Origin: an uncultured Bacteroides sp.
GTDB taxonomy: Bacteria > Bacteroidota > Bacteroidia > Bacteroidales > Bacteroidaceae
Assembly: GCA_900553815.1 (NCBI GenBank)
Contig: USEY01000001.1
Location: forward strand, 60,880-124,879
Reading direction: 5' to 3'
DNA: 64,000 bases
Shown here: positions 1 through 8,809 of the stretch, piece after piece
Layout: each line of letters begins with the position of its first letter
Position numbering within the stretch: position 1 is the stretch's first letter
Translations under genes and position numbers: made by a program
Notes under the pieces: generated by a model
The model's input: the letters and a program-made list of their open reading frames with translations, nothing else
Databases searched by the model: none
Told to the model about the DNA's origin: nothing

Positions 1-1277
1 GCATCGGGGTCCAAAGCTATACTCATAGCCAGTGCATGATGCGGAATCAGGTCTTTACCTTTGAGTGTTCCCACCTGTATGCCGGCTTGTACGATGCGTA
101 CAGCCTGCTTCAGGGCTGACAGTGCATCGGCGTGAGCCTGTGGGAAGGCAGTTACCAGCTCATTGTCGGCAGTCCATTCATAGCTGTCGGCGTCCAATAC
201 CCAGGAGCGCATGGTCTGCAAGGCGTCTTTGGGGAAGACGGCCGAACGCTGCTTGCCGCCTTTCTGCTTCTTGCGCACAGTTGCGGAAGAGGTAGCTTGC
301 CTGGAGGCAGTTGACAAGTTTGGTTCGGATGTTCCGGTTTTGCGCAATACAGCCATGAAGAGGCCTTCGCCGCGTGTCTTATGGGGCAAGAAACGATAAA
401 CGGGGAAATCATTGTTCAGCAGGTTTCCGGTTATGCCCCAGTCGGCAGACACTGGTACTTCCAAGACTTCCGCTCCCAGTTCCTGGCAAATCCAGGCAAT
501 ATTCTCTTCGTCTTCGTGTACGTTATAGGTACAGGTGCTGTAAATGGCTATTCCGCCCGGTTTGAGGCTGGGCCATACGTCCGACAGAATGCGGCGTTGG
601 CGCTGGTAACACAACTCCACGTTTTGCGGACTCCATTCGCTCACGGCAACAGGGTCTTTACGAAACATACCTTCGCCCGAGCAGGGAACATCGGTCAGCA
701 GAACATCGAAGAAGTTGTCCAGCTGTCCGAAGTCAGCCGGGTCGCTGTTGGTCACTATGGTGTTGGGGCATCCCCATTTCGTCAGGTTCTCGGCCAATAT
801 CTGCGAACGTTGTCTGATAACTTCGTTGGCTACCAGCAGGCTTCCCTTGGGCAGCAGCGTGCTGGCCAGCGATGACTTGCCGCCGGGAGCGGCGCATAGG
901 TCAAGCATACGGCACGGCGCACCGACAGACCGTCGCATGGCTTGCTCCAAGAACATGGATGCCGCCTCCTGCACATAATACCCTCCGGCATGAAACAATG
1001 GGTCGAACGTAAATGCCGGGCGGCTGGGCAGGTAGTAGCCGGACTCACACCAGGGCACACGCACAGAACCTTGCGGCAATCGGACTTCGCCCTGTCCGCG
1101 CAGGGCGGCTGGATAGGATGCAGGGAAGATGTATGATTCGGGATGGGTAGAAGTGTCCAGTTTCAGACTGTTCAGACGGATGCTCACAGGTTGTTCTGTC
1201 TGTAAGGCTGCCAGAAAATCGTTGGCATCGGGCATCAGGGCACGCATGTCTTCGACGAAAGAAGGAGGTAATTCCAT
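1..1277 (-). CDS. RsmF/NOL1-NOP2-Sun family rRNA cytosine-C5 methyltransferase (3' end off window)
   Basis: The frame is open from an ATG at 1277 to the window edge, about 425 codons, so the C-terminus is missing. Seen: an AdoMet-binding motif LCAAPGGKS near residue 127, the motif IV Pro-Cys in DVPCSGEG near residue 196, and the motif VI Thr-Cys in YSTCTYN near residue 246 that supplies the catalytic cysteine in this family. These proteins methylate C5 of cytosines in rRNA, RsmF acting on 16S rRNA. The segment after about residue 300 (KQKGGKQRS and onward) fits the C-terminal RNA-binding extension of RsmF/YebU-type enzymes. The family is secure; the target nucleotide is inferred. Confidence 0.88.
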   Translation of the reverse strand, partial: MELPPSFVEDMRALMPDANDFLAALQTEQPVSIRLNSLKLDTSTHPESYIFPASYPAALRGQGEVRLPQGSVRVPWCESGYYLPSRPAFTFDPLFHAGGYYVQEAASMFLEQAMRRSVGAPCRMLDLCAAPGGKSSLASTLLPKGSLLVANEVIRQRSQILAENLTKWGCPNTIVTNSDPADFGQLDNFFDVLLTDVPCSGEGMFRKDPVAVSEWSPQNVELCYQRQRRILSDVWPSLKPGGIAIYSTCTYNVHEDEENIAWICQELGAEVLEVPVSADWGITGNLLNNDFPVYRFLPHKTRGEGLFMAVLRKTGTSEPNLSTASRQATSSATVRKKQKGGKQRSAVFPKDALQTMRSWVLDADSYEWTADNELVTAFPQAHADALSALKQAVRIVQAGIQVGTLKGKDLIPHHALAMSIALDPD

Positions 1278-1406
1278 ACTTTTTTAGCTTTTATTTCAGG
1301 CAAATGTCGAAAAAATATTGTCTCTTTGCAACTTTACCGCTGATTAGTTACGTCTAAGGAGAAAATGAAACCCTATTCCAATTAAAGTAAATACATTCTA
1401 TATGTT

Positions 1407-2159
1407 ATGAAGACAACAGTAAGATTCATTCTATTAGTGGCTGTCATCCTGCTATCGGCCACCACAGCTCAAGGCAAGATAAGGAAAGTGAGCGAAAAAG
1501 ACAGTTTGGGCAATGTGAAACGTGTCATCGAACTGCGCGATACGGTAATTGACGGAAAGAGCGTGGCCGACACCCTAAGCATCATGACCTATGAAACGGA
1601 AGAAGGAGCTGAAGCATCAGATGGCAGCTATGCGCATCACTATGATAGCGGAGCCGACTGGGAAGAAGTATTCAGCGACCGCGTCAACGGTGTACTGATT
1701 CCGTTGCTGGGACTTATTCTCTGTTTCGGTTTTCCTCTTTTCCTTCTTTTTATCATCTTCTATTTCCGATACAAGAACCGGAAAGCCAAATATCGTCTGC
1801 TGGAACAGGCTATTGCTGCCGGACGTCCATTGCCTCCCGATTTCTTCAAATCAGATGTTATGAAAGATATGGCAATGTCAGACATACGCAGTAAGGGCAT
1901 CAAGAATATTTTCCTGGGCATTGGTTTGTTCATCTTCTTATGGGCCATTACCACGAAGTTCAGTATCGGTTGCATAGGCCTGCTTATCATGTTCACAGGC
2001 TTTGGACAGGTAGTCATCTATTACACCCAAGACAAACAATCGCGACCGGCCTCAGGAAATGATTACCATGATGCCTCACGGCAACGTCCGGCTTCTACAG
2101 ATACAGCCTTGACTCCCCGACAGGATACGGCTGAAACCAAGGATGAAGACAGACAATGA
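1407..2159 (+). CDS. Membrane protein, DUF6249-like, first gene of an ECF sigma operon
   Basis: This is a 250-residue protein with an N-terminal signal peptide (residues 1-23, ending TAQG) and an acidic extracytoplasmic stretch to about residue 90. A transmembrane helix lies near 95-117, followed by a basic loop (YKNRKAKYRLLEQAIAAG). Two more hydrophobic segments span about 165-205, and the tail is polar. The RSKGIKNIFLGIGLFIFLW region matches my memory of the Bacteroidota DUF6249 family. Its stop overlaps the start of the sigma factor by 4 nt (ATGA), so the two are translationally coupled. It may be a sensor or an output of the sigma factor. No biochemical function is known to me. Confidence 0.72.
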   Translation: MKTTVRFILLVAVILLSATTAQGKIRKVSEKDSLGNVKRVIELRDTVIDGKSVADTLSIMTYETEEGAEASDGSYAHHYDSGADWEEVFSDRVNGVLIPLLGLILCFGFPLFLLFIIFYFRYKNRKAKYRLLEQAIAAGRPLPPDFFKSDVMKDMAMSDIRSKGIKNIFLGIGLFIFLWAITTKFSIGCIGLLIMFTGFGQVVIYYTQDKQSRPASGNDYHDASRQRPASTDTALTPRQDTAETKDEDRQ

Positions 2160-2701
2160 GTCAGCTCAGCGACATATCGTTGGTGGCGCAGGTCATTGTG
2201 TTTCACAATACCAAGGCTTTTGACCAGCTGGTGAGAAAATACCAGTCGGCCGTCAGACGCTTCTTCCTGAACCTGACGTGCGGCGATAATGAACTGAGTG
2301 ACGACTTGGCCCAGGAAACCTTTATCAAGGCTTATACCGGCCTGGCTTCATTTAGAAACTTATCCAGCTTTTCCACGTGGCTTTACCGCATTGCCTACAA
2401 TGTGTTTTACGATTACCTGCGTAGCCGTAAGGAAACTGACGACCTCGATTGCCGGCAAGTAGACGCAGAATGTAGCGTCCGACAGCCCGATATAGGACAG
2501 AAAATGGACTTGTATCGGGCATTGGCCATGTTGAAAGATATGGAACGTACCTGCATTACACTTTTCTACATGGAAGATTTGAGTATAGAAAAGATAGCCG
2601 GAATCACCGGTTGCCCAGTCAATACGGTAAAAAGTCATCTGTCGAGGGCTAAAAGCAAGATGGCAACCTACTTAAAACAGAATGGTTATGATGGACAATG
2701 A
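2156..2701 (+). CDS. ECF-type RNA polymerase sigma factor (sigma-70 family)
   Basis: The protein has 181 residues, normal for extracytoplasmic-function sigma factors. Region 2 covers about residues 20-90, with LAQETFIKAY and the -10 recognition segment FSTWLYRIAYNVFYDYLR. Region 4 covers about residues 120-175, with the helix-turn-helix LSIEKIAGITGCPVNTVKSH. There is no region 1 or 3. It overlaps the upstream membrane-protein gene by 4 nt and the downstream small membrane-protein gene by up to 20 nt, a tight three-gene unit. By analogy the third gene should be its membrane anti-sigma partner, though it lacks a recognisable zinc anti-sigma motif. Confidence 0.92.
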   Translation: MSQLSDISLVAQVIVFHNTKAFDQLVRKYQSAVRRFFLNLTCGDNELSDDLAQETFIKAYTGLASFRNLSSFSTWLYRIAYNVFYDYLRSRKETDDLDCRQVDAECSVRQPDIGQKMDLYRALAMLKDMERTCITLFYMEDLSIEKIAGITGCPVNTVKSHLSRAKSKMATYLKQNGYDGQ

Positions 2702-3020
2702 AAGAGAAGACAAACTTTTAAAGCAGTTTTTCAAGGAAAACCGGCAAGAGATAGCCGATAATGGCTTTACACATCGGGTGATGCGGCATTTACCGGACCG
2801 TTATGTGCGCATTGCCCGCATTTGGACTATATTGTGCGCTGCAATAGCTTTCATATTGTTTGTTGCATTTGATGGCTTGCAACTGGTATTCATCAGTCTG
2901 CGCGAAGTGATTATGGAGACTTATCAGGACGGGCTGACTGATATTGACCCAAGGTCGATGTTTATTGCTTGTATTGTATTGCTATACCTGTTGTATAGGA
3001 AGATAGCCACGTTGGCTTAA
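2682..3020 (+). CDS. Small membrane protein, DUF5056-like, probable anti-sigma partner
   Basis: This is a protein of up to 112 residues. Three in-frame ATGs (2682, 2688, 2691) lie inside the end of the sigma gene. The one at 2691 gives MDNEREDKLLKQFF, the beginning I would expect for Bacteroides DUF5056 proteins. A cytoplasmic N-terminal segment of about 40 residues carries EIADNGFTHRVMRHLP, a short motif common in small proteins next to Bacteroidota ECF sigma genes. Two hydrophobic segments follow, near residues 45-65 and 95-110. An anti-sigma role is inferred from position, size and topology only. Confidence 0.7.
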   Translation: MVMMDNEREDKLLKQFFKENRQEIADNGFTHRVMRHLPDRYVRIARIWTILCAAIAFILFVAFDGLQLVFISLREVIMETYQDGLTDIDPRSMFIACIVLLYLLYRKIATLA

Positions 3021-3129
3021 CATAAATTACAGGAAGATGTAAAACAAAAAACATGGTTGAGTGTTTGTTAATGGCAGAATTTGAAACACTTTTTATATGA
3101 GGCGGTGAGAATTATTCCGTTCATTGTCG

Positions 3130-3137
3130 TATCTTTG
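3130..3137 (+). promoter_or_regulatory. Bacteroidota -7 promoter element for the phospholipase D gene
   Basis: TATCTTTG matches the TAnnTTTG consensus, 33 nt before the TTG start at 3171. A GGAGAG site lies just upstream of that start. Confidence 0.6.
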
Positions 3138-3170
3138 CCCCCTCAGAAAACTATTTAAAGGAGAGAAGTT

Positions 3171-4400
3171 TTGAGATATTTATTCTACATCTTACTGCTG
3201 TTGTGCTCCTATCATTCTTTGCAAGCCCGGACATCGAGCGATTCCATTGCCATGGCTTACATGCAGAAGTTAGGAGTTCCTGTTACAACCAATAATAAAG
3301 TGAAATTGCTGATGAGTGGCCGTGAAAAGTTCACCGACTTGTTTGAAGCCATCCGCCACGCGAAGCACCACGTTCATTTAGAGTACTTTAATTTTAGAAA
3401 CGATTCTATTGCCAACGCCCTGTTCGACTTATTGGCCGAAAAAGTGAAAGAAGGCGTGGAAGTAAGAGCCATGTTCGACGCTTTTGGTAATTGGTCTAAT
3501 AACCAACCGCTGAAAAAGCGTCATTTGAAAGCGATAAGAGACAAGGGTATTGAAATAGTAAAGTTCGACCCAATTACTTTCCCTTATGTGAACCATGCCG
3601 CACATCGTGACCATCGGAAAATCGTTGTTATTGACGGATACATAGGCTACACCGGCGGCATGAACATAGCCGACTATTATATTAATGGCTTACCCAAAAT
3701 AGGAGCCTGGCACGACATGCACGTCCGTATTGAGGGTGATGCCGTACGCTATCTGCAGGGAATTTTCCTGACGATGTGGAATCGGGAGACAGGCCAGCAC
3801 ATTGGCGGACCGCAATATTTTACCGATGTTCCCCAGTTTCCCGACAGCATAGCCGAGGAAATAGCGATTGTCGACCGTACCCCGCGCGAAACGCCCCGCT
3901 CCATCAGCCATGCCTACACGGCAACTATCTATGCCGCACAAAAGAATATTCAGATAATCAATCCCTATTTTGTACCAACCAAGTCGATAAGGAAAGCACT
4001 GAAAAAGGCTTTAAAAAGAGGTACTGAAGTGGAAATCCTGATACCGGCCGTATCAGACATAGCGTTCACTCCCGAGGCTTCTTTTTATATTACCCACAAA
4101 TTAATGAAGAAAGGTGCCAAAATTTACCTTTTCAATGGTGGATTCCATCATTCCAAAGTGATGATGGTTGACCGCTCTTTTTGTACAGTGGGCACTGCAA
4201 ACTTGAATAGCCGAAGCTTGCGTTACGATTACGAAACGAATGCTTTCATTTTCGACCCCGAAGTAACCAAACAACTGAACGACATGTTTGAACGCGATAA
4301 GCAAAACAGCACTCCCATGACCGATGAATACTGGAAACAACGGTCTCCATGGAAGAAATTCGTCGGCTGGTTTGCCAATTTACTGACTCCGTTCCTATAA
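3171..4400 (+). CDS. cls: Phospholipase D family protein, cardiolipin synthase-like, with signal peptide
   Basis: The protein has 409 residues and two HKD motifs: HRKIVVID near residue 147 and HSKVMMVD near residue 327. Both have the full HxKxxxxD pattern, as needed for phosphatidyl transfer. Cardiolipin synthases condense two phosphatidylglycerols, or PG with PE. Unlike classical ClsA, which has two N-terminal membrane helices, this one begins with a single cleavable-looking signal (RYLFYILLLLCSYHSLQA), so the catalytic domain should be periplasmic. The start is a TTG at 3171 preceded by GGAGAGAAG, and no in-frame ATG would keep the signal peptide. It is probably monocistronic with its own -7 element. 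Confidence 0.82.
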   Translation: MRYLFYILLLLCSYHSLQARTSSDSIAMAYMQKLGVPVTTNNKVKLLMSGREKFTDLFEAIRHAKHHVHLEYFNFRNDSIANALFDLLAEKVKEGVEVRAMFDAFGNWSNNQPLKKRHLKAIRDKGIEIVKFDPITFPYVNHAAHRDHRKIVVIDGYIGYTGGMNIADYYINGLPKIGAWHDMHVRIEGDAVRYLQGIFLTMWNRETGQHIGGPQYFTDVPQFPDSIAEEIAIVDRTPRETPRSISHAYTATIYAAQKNIQIINPYFVPTKSIRKALKKALKRGTEVEILIPAVSDIAFTPEASFYITHKLMKKGAKIYLFNGGFHHSKVMMVDRSFCTVGTANLNSRSLRYDYETNAFIFDPEVTKQLNDMFERDKQNSTPMTDEYWKQRSPWKKFVGWFANLLTPFL

Positions 4401-4439
4401 GAAAAGCAATCGGCAGCGGTATGGAAATGATTTTTTGCG

Positions 4440-4447
4440 TACCTTTG
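4440..4447 (+). promoter_or_regulatory. -7 promoter element for thyA-folA
   Basis: TACCTTTG lies 58 nt upstream of the thyA ATG and fits TAnnTTTG. Confidence 0.55.
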
Positions 4448-4505
4448 AGCCGCTATTTAATCATATCATATACCTATATATAGAATATTGTAACGGAAAA
4501 CATTC

Positions 4506-5300
4506 ATGAAACAATACTTAGACCTGCTCAACCGTATATTGACCGAAGGAGTTGAAAAGAGCGACCGTACCGGTACAGGTACAATCAGTGTATTCGGGCA
4601 TCAGATGCGCTTTAATCTGGAAGACGGTTTCCCTTGCCTGACCACTAAAAAACTTCATTTGAAATCTATTATTTATGAACTCCTCTGGTTCCTCAAGGGA
4701 GATACCAATGTGCATTACCTGCAGGAGCACGGTGTACGAATCTGGAACGAGTGGGCTGACGAAAATGGTGATTTGGGACATATCTACGGTTATCAGTGGC
4801 GTTCATGGCCCGATTACCAAGGTGGCTTTATTGACCAGATAAGCGAGGCCGTGGAGACCATAAAACACAATCCCGACTCCCGCCGTATCATTGTAAGTGC
4901 CTGGAATGTGGGAGATCTGAACAACATGAACCTGCCTCCCTGCCATGCCTTCTTTCAGTTCTATGTAGCTAACGGGCGTCTGAGCCTTCAGCTCTACCAG
5001 CGTAGCGCCGATACATTCCTGGGAGTGCCGTTCAATATAGCCTCGTATGCATTGCTACTGCAGATGATGGCCCAAGTGACAGGTTTAAAGGCTGGTGATT
5101 TCATTCATACATTGGGCGATGCACACATCTACCTGAACCATTTGGAACAAGTTAAATTGCAACTGACCCGCGAACCCCGTCCGTTGCCTCAGATGCGCAT
5201 CAATCCAGATGTGAAAAGTATTTTCGATTTTAAATATGAGGACTTCGAGCTGGTGAACTACAACCCGCATCCGCACATTGCCGGCAAGGTCTCTGTATAA
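4506..5300 (+). CDS. thyA: Thymidylate synthase
   Basis: The protein has 264 residues, the exact length typical of ThyA. It converts dUMP and 5,10-methylenetetrahydrofolate to dTMP and dihydrofolate. Seen: the N-terminal [11 protein letters not shown], the active-site cysteine in [10 protein letters not shown] near residue 146, and [17 protein letters not shown] for dUMP and folate contacts. It is followed after 35 nt by folA, which regenerates tetrahydrofolate from the dihydrofolate ThyA makes, a classical pairing. The C-terminus PHIAGKVSV is a slight variant of the usual folate-closing tail. The call is very secure. Confidence 0.98.
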   Translation: MKQYLDLLNRILTEGVEKSDRTGTGTISVFGHQMRFNLEDGFPCLTTKKLHLKSIIYELLWFLKGDTNVHYLQEHGVRIWNEWADENGDLGHIYGYQWRSWPDYQGGFIDQISEAVETIKHNPDSRRIIVSAWNVGDLNNMNLPPCHAFFQFYVANGRLSLQLYQRSADTFLGVPFNIASYALLLQMMAQVTGLKAGDFIHTLGDAHIYLNHLEQVKLQLTREPRPLPQMRINPDVKSIFDFKYEDFELVNYNPHPHIAGKVSV

Positions 5301-5335
5301 ACAAACCTTATTCAAAAAACATAATTGTATTCCGT

Positions 5336-5827
5336 ATGATAAGCATCATTGCCGCCGTCGACCGTCAATTGGCTATTGGCTTCCAAAACAAGTTGCTCTT
5401 TTGGCTACCTAATGATTTGAAACGTTTCAAGGCTCTCACAACCGGCCATACCATTGTCATGGGCCGAAAGACATTCGAGTCTCTGCCCAAAGGTGCTTTG
5501 CCCAATCGTCGCAACATTGTCTTGTCTACCCGCCAAGGTGCTTCTTATCCGGGTGCTGAGACCTACTCTTCTCTAGAAGCGGCCTTGCAGCAATGTAGTG
5601 CCGAAGAGAAAGTTTTCATCATTGGCGGCGCCAGCCTCTACAAGCAAGCGCTCCACTTGGCCGATGAACTACTATTGACCGAAGTGGATGCCATAGCTCC
5701 CCAGGCCGATGCTTATTTCCCTGCCATAGACCCGGAAATATGGCAAGAAAAAAACAAAGAGGTGCATCTCGCCGACGAGAAACACCCCTTTGCCTATGCT
5801 TTTACCGATTATCTACGGAAGCGGTAA
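5336..5827 (+). CDS. folA: Dihydrofolate reductase
   Basis: This is a 163-residue enzyme reducing dihydrofolate to tetrahydrofolate with NADPH. Seen: IAAVDRQLAIGFQNKLLFWLPNDL at the N-terminus, with the substrate-binding acidic residue (D27 equivalent) in LPNDLKRFK. The NADPH-binding segment TIVMGRKTFESLP follows, and then the FIIGGASLY dinucleotide motif near residue 100. It lies 35 nt behind thyA on the same strand and is very likely co-transcribed. It converges with the Lrp gene, and only 3 nt separate the two stop codons. Confidence 0.97.
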   Translation: MISIIAAVDRQLAIGFQNKLLFWLPNDLKRFKALTTGHTIVMGRKTFESLPKGALPNRRNIVLSTRQGASYPGAETYSSLEAALQQCSAEEKVFIIGGASLYKQALHLADELLLTEVDAIAPQADAYFPAIDPEIWQEKNKEVHLADEKHPFAYAFTDYLRKR

Positions 5828-5830
5828 GTC

Positions 5831-6331
5831 TCATTCTTCCCTTTCCTCTTCAGTATCCTCTTCTTCATCTTCCACCATGATGGGCATCTGACGCTTGATG
5901 GCTTCGTGGAAAGAAATCAAAGTCTCCGTACGCGACAATCCCAGCGGTTGCAACTTGTCGTGAATGATGCTCAGCAGGTGGTGATTGTTGCGTGCATACA
6001 GTTTAATGAACATATCATACTTGCCGGTAGTAAAATGGCATTCTACCACCTCGGGAATAGCTTCCAAGGCTTTGGTGACAGCATCGAACGAGGCTGGGTC
6101 TTTCAGGTAGATGCCGATATAGGCACAAGTTTCATATCCTATCTTTTCCGGGTCGATGACGTATTCCGAACCTTTCAATACACCCATATTTGTCAGCTTC
6201 TGAATGCGCTGGTGGATAGCAGCTCCCGACACGTTACAGGCTCTGGCTACTTCAAGAAAAGGAATGCGGGCATTGTCCGCAATCAGTTTCAATATCTGTT
6301 CATCCAATGTATCCAACTGATGATGTCCCAT
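5831..6331 (-). CDS. Lrp/AsnC family transcriptional regulator
   Basis: The protein has 166 residues. The N-terminal winged helix-turn-helix covers about residues 7-60 (LDEQILKLIADNARIPFLEVA, then VSGAAIHQRIQKL). A C-terminal RAM/AsnC effector-binding domain covers about residues 70-148 (CAYIGIYLKD, VVECHFTTGKYDMF). Lrp family members sense amino acids and form octamers. An unusual feature is the strongly acidic tail of about 15 residues (EDEEEDTEEEREE), not part of the standard fold. The gene is monocistronic and the regulated genes cannot be read from the context. Confidence 0.93.
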   Translation of the reverse strand: MGHHQLDTLDEQILKLIADNARIPFLEVARACNVSGAAIHQRIQKLTNMGVLKGSEYVIDPEKIGYETCAYIGIYLKDPASFDAVTKALEAIPEVVECHFTTGKYDMFIKLYARNNHHLLSIIHDKLQPLGLSRTETLISFHEAIKRQMPIMVEDEEEDTEEEREE

Positions 6332-6395
6332 TTTAATACTTTCTGAAATTAAATTTGTTGATATACTATTTCGCTACTCTCTGATAGCAGTTCTA

Positions 6396-6403
6396 CAAAG
6401 TTA
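6396..6403 (-). promoter_or_regulatory. -7 promoter element for the Lrp-family gene
   Basis: TAACTTTG on the minus strand lies 65 nt upstream of the ATG at 6331. Confidence 0.5.
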
Positions 6404-6729
6404 GTGATTTTTTCTTCATTTTTCGTACACTTTGTTACTTTTCTGACGTTTCATCATTCAAAAAACAACTTTACCCCTATCAGAAAGCCTATAGGCCGGC
6501 GAATAAGAGTCCTATGCAACACCACATCTGCCCAATAACACTGGGCTGCCATCCCTTCCTTTTTACCGGATGTCAGACAAGCTTCTTTGCCGGCATCAAA
6601 TTAATGTTGTATCTTTGTCTTAATGACTCTGTACTTTAAGCAGAGAATTGAACTGAAATTTTTCACTAATCCATTTTTGTTGCCTGCTTATCGTGCAACA
6701 GAAAGAGAACTAAAAACACCATCAAAAAC
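6404..6729. other. Intergenic region between lrp and the M64 peptidase gene
   Basis: This is the divergent spacer of about 325 nt. It holds the M64 gene promoter (6610-6617). I see no convincing ORF or array in the rest. Confidence 0.5.
6610..6617 (+). promoter_or_regulatory. -7 promoter element for the M64 peptidase gene
   Basis: TATCTTTG followed by T fits TAnnTTTG. The leader to the ATG at 6730 would be about 105 nt. Confidence 0.55.
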
Positions 6730-8007
6730 ATGCGAAAAACGATTTTGTTCTTCATCAGCCTACTGACCTCGTTCGTTTTGCAGGCACAAGTATTCAGCAA
6801 TTATTTTACCGATAAAACCTTACGCCTAGACTATCTGTTTACAGGCAATGCTGCTAAACAGGAAATCTGTCTGAGCCAACTCTCTTCGCTGCCAACCTGG
6901 GCCGGACGCCGGCACCACCTGAGCGAGCTGCCCCTGGCAGGAAACGGGCAAATTGTGATGAAAGATGCTGCCAGCGGCAAAGTTATCTACCGCACCTCAT
7001 TTTCGTCTCTCTTTCAGGAATGGCTGGAAACCGACGAGGCCCAAACAACTACCAAGGGATTTGAAAACACCTACCTCATTCCCTTCCCACTGAAAACGGC
7101 GGAAATCACCGTCACGCTCTTCACTCCCCGCAAGGAAGTAAGGGCAAGCATGACCCATGTGGTGAACCCTGCCGACATCCTGATTAATGCCAAGGGTACT
7201 TCACACATCACACCTCATAAATACCTGCTGAAGAACGGCAGCCCCGAACAGTGCATTGATGTGGCCATCCTGGCCGAAGGATATACCGAGCAGGAAATGG
7301 AGACTTTCTACAAGGATGCCGAAGTGGCTTGTCAGAGTCTGTTCGAACACGAACCGTTCAAGACACTGAAAAAACGGTTCAACATCGTAGCCGTAGCAAG
7401 TCCCTCACAGGATAGCGGTGTCAGTGTTCCCCGGCTGGGTGAATGGAAACACACGGCTTTCAACTCCCACTTCAGCACCTTCTATTCCGACCGCTACCTG
7501 ACAACGCTCCATGTCAACAGCATACACGACGCCCTGGCCGGCATTCCTTACGAACACATCATCATCCTGGCCAACACCGATGAGTATGGTGGCGGCGGCA
7601 TTTACAATTCCTATACGTTGACTACAGCCCATCATCCGCTGTTCAGACCGGTAGTGGTACACGAATTCGGCCACAGCTTCGGCGGGCTGGCCGATGAATA
7701 CTTCTACGAAGAAGACGTGATGAACGATACATATCCGCTTGACGTGGAACCATGGGAACAAAACATTACCACCCGTGTGGACTTTGCAACCAAGTGGCAG
7801 GACATGTTGCCCGAAGGTACTCCCATGCCCACACTGCCCAGCCAGAGCAGCAAGTATCCGGTAGGCGTGTACGAGGGAGGCGGCTATTCGTTCAAAGGCG
7901 TTTACCGCCCCGCCGACAACTGCCGCATGCGCACCAACGAATATCCAGAGTTCTGTCCCGTCTGCCAGCGTGCACTCAAACGAATGATTGATTTCTACAC
8001 CAAATAA
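6730..8007 (+). CDS. Secreted M64 family zinc metallopeptidase (IgA peptidase M64)
   Basis: The protein has 425 residues with a signal peptide (residues 1-19, ending LQAQ). A beta-rich N-terminal domain (about 20-160) precedes the M64 catalytic domain, which opens with CIDVAILAEGYTEQEMETFY near residue 176. The zinc site is HEFGHSFGGLADEY near residue 314: two His and the catalytic Glu in HExxH, then GLADE. The founding M64 member cleaves IgA, but most Bacteroides homologues are untested, so the substrate is unknown. It should be periplasmic or secreted since there is no lipobox. The acetyltransferase gene follows 19 nt after the stop. A second M64 protein lies at 41561-43276 with a different domain layout. 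Confidence 0.88.
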   Translation: MRKTILFFISLLTSFVLQAQVFSNYFTDKTLRLDYLFTGNAAKQEICLSQLSSLPTWAGRRHHLSELPLAGNGQIVMKDAASGKVIYRTSFSSLFQEWLETDEAQTTTKGFENTYLIPFPLKTAEITVTLFTPRKEVRASMTHVVNPADILINAKGTSHITPHKYLLKNGSPEQCIDVAILAEGYTEQEMETFYKDAEVACQSLFEHEPFKTLKKRFNIVAVASPSQDSGVSVPRLGEWKHTAFNSHFSTFYSDRYLTTLHVNSIHDALAGIPYEHIIILANTDEYGGGGIYNSYTLTTAHHPLFRPVVVHEFGHSFGGLADEYFYEEDVMNDTYPLDVEPWEQNITTRVDFATKWQDMLPEGTPMPTLPSQSSKYPVGVYEGGGYSFKGVYRPADNCRMRTNEYPEFCPVCQRALKRMIDFYTK

Positions 8008-8026
8008 CAAGAAACAAAACGCTATT

Positions 8027-8566
8027 ATGATTACATTCAAACGTATTACACAGACCTCATCCGACCTTTATCGGTATGCAGAACAATTGCTTCAAGTTTC
8101 TTTTCCCAAAGAAGAGTATCGCGACCTGGAGGAATTGAAGCAGTTCATAGAGAGCAAGCCGTGTTTCCATTTCAACGTGATAGAGAAAGATGGCAAGCCT
8201 ATAGGACTGATGACCTATTGGATATTTGATACCTTCTGCTATGCCGAGCATTTTGCCATCGACCCTTCACTACGAAACGGTGGTTACGGCAAGGAAGCGA
8301 TAGCTCATCTATGCAAGACGCTGACCTTACCGCTGGTACTTGAGGTGGAAGCTCCTGAAACAGAGATGGCGCAACGCCGCATCAACTTCTACAAGCGCCA
8401 GGGACTGGTACTTTGGGATAAGCCCTACCAACAGCCTCCTTATCGCCCCGGCTATCCTTTCCTGCCCATGTATATCATGGCCTATGGTTGCCTGAACCCC
8501 GATACGGACTTCGAACACATCAAGAAAACCATCTATCGCGAAGTGTATCAGACGGAAGAGAATTGA
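8027..8566 (+). CDS. GNAT family N-acetyltransferase
   Basis: The protein has 179 residues from the ATG at 8027. An in-frame ATG at 7988 lies inside the peptidase gene and would add a non-conserved leader, so I prefer 8027. The fold is GNAT: FAIDPSLRNGGYGKEAIAHL near residues 79-98 contains the acetyl-CoA pyrophosphate-binding R/Q-x-x-G-x-G/A equivalent (RNGGYG), and the ETEMAQRRINFYKRQGL segment is the conserved C-terminal helix and strand. The acceptor substrate is unknown. It probably shares a transcript with the M64 peptidase and ends at the hairpin at 8572. Confidence 0.85.
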   Translation: MITFKRITQTSSDLYRYAEQLLQVSFPKEEYRDLEELKQFIESKPCFHFNVIEKDGKPIGLMTYWIFDTFCYAEHFAIDPSLRNGGYGKEAIAHLCKTLTLPLVLEVEAPETEMAQRRINFYKRQGLVLWDKPYQQPPYRPGYPFLPMYIMAYGCLNPDTDFEHIKKTIYREVYQTEEN

Positions 8567-8571
8567 TAACG

Positions 8572-8604
8572 ACAGTGGACTCCTTTCGCAGGGGAGTCCA
8601 CTGT
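8572..8604 (+). terminator. Hairpin after the acetyltransferase gene
   Basis: A perfect 12-bp inverted repeat (ACAGTGGACTCC and its complement) with a 9-nt loop lies 5 nt after the stop codon. There is no U-tract, so it may be a transcript-end stabiliser or a weak terminator. Confidence 0.6.
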
Positions 8605-8629
8605 TACCGAACTCATAAACTGACACAGC

Positions 8630-8770
8630 ATGAAGAAAGGCTTTGTATTATTTCTGGGGGTTCTTACTACCCTGTTTTGCTCTGCCCAGGAAAAATCACA
8701 TGGTCTGCGGATTAATCCGGTAAGCCAAATTGAAATTGGCTTTCATAACACCGAAAATTTAATCAGCTAA
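8630..8770 (+). CDS. Short secreted peptide or gene remnant, 46 residues
   Basis: An ATG at 8630 opens a 46-codon ORF. The first 19 residues form a good Sec signal peptide (KK, then GFVLFLGVLTTLFCSA) and only about 26 residues follow, ending ENLIS. It sits behind a hairpin with no clear -7 element. The mature part (GLRINPVSQIEIGF) looks like the start of a larger outer-membrane or beta-rich protein, so this could be a decayed gene cut short at the repeat array that begins 40 nt later. It could also be a true small secreted peptide. I cannot choose from sequence alone. Confidence 0.4.
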   Translation: MKKGFVLFLGVLTTLFCSAQEKSHGLRINPVSQIEIGFHNTENLIS

Positions 8771-8809
8771 TAATCAGCATATTATATTATCACAGTTATC
8801 AGTCCCCAA

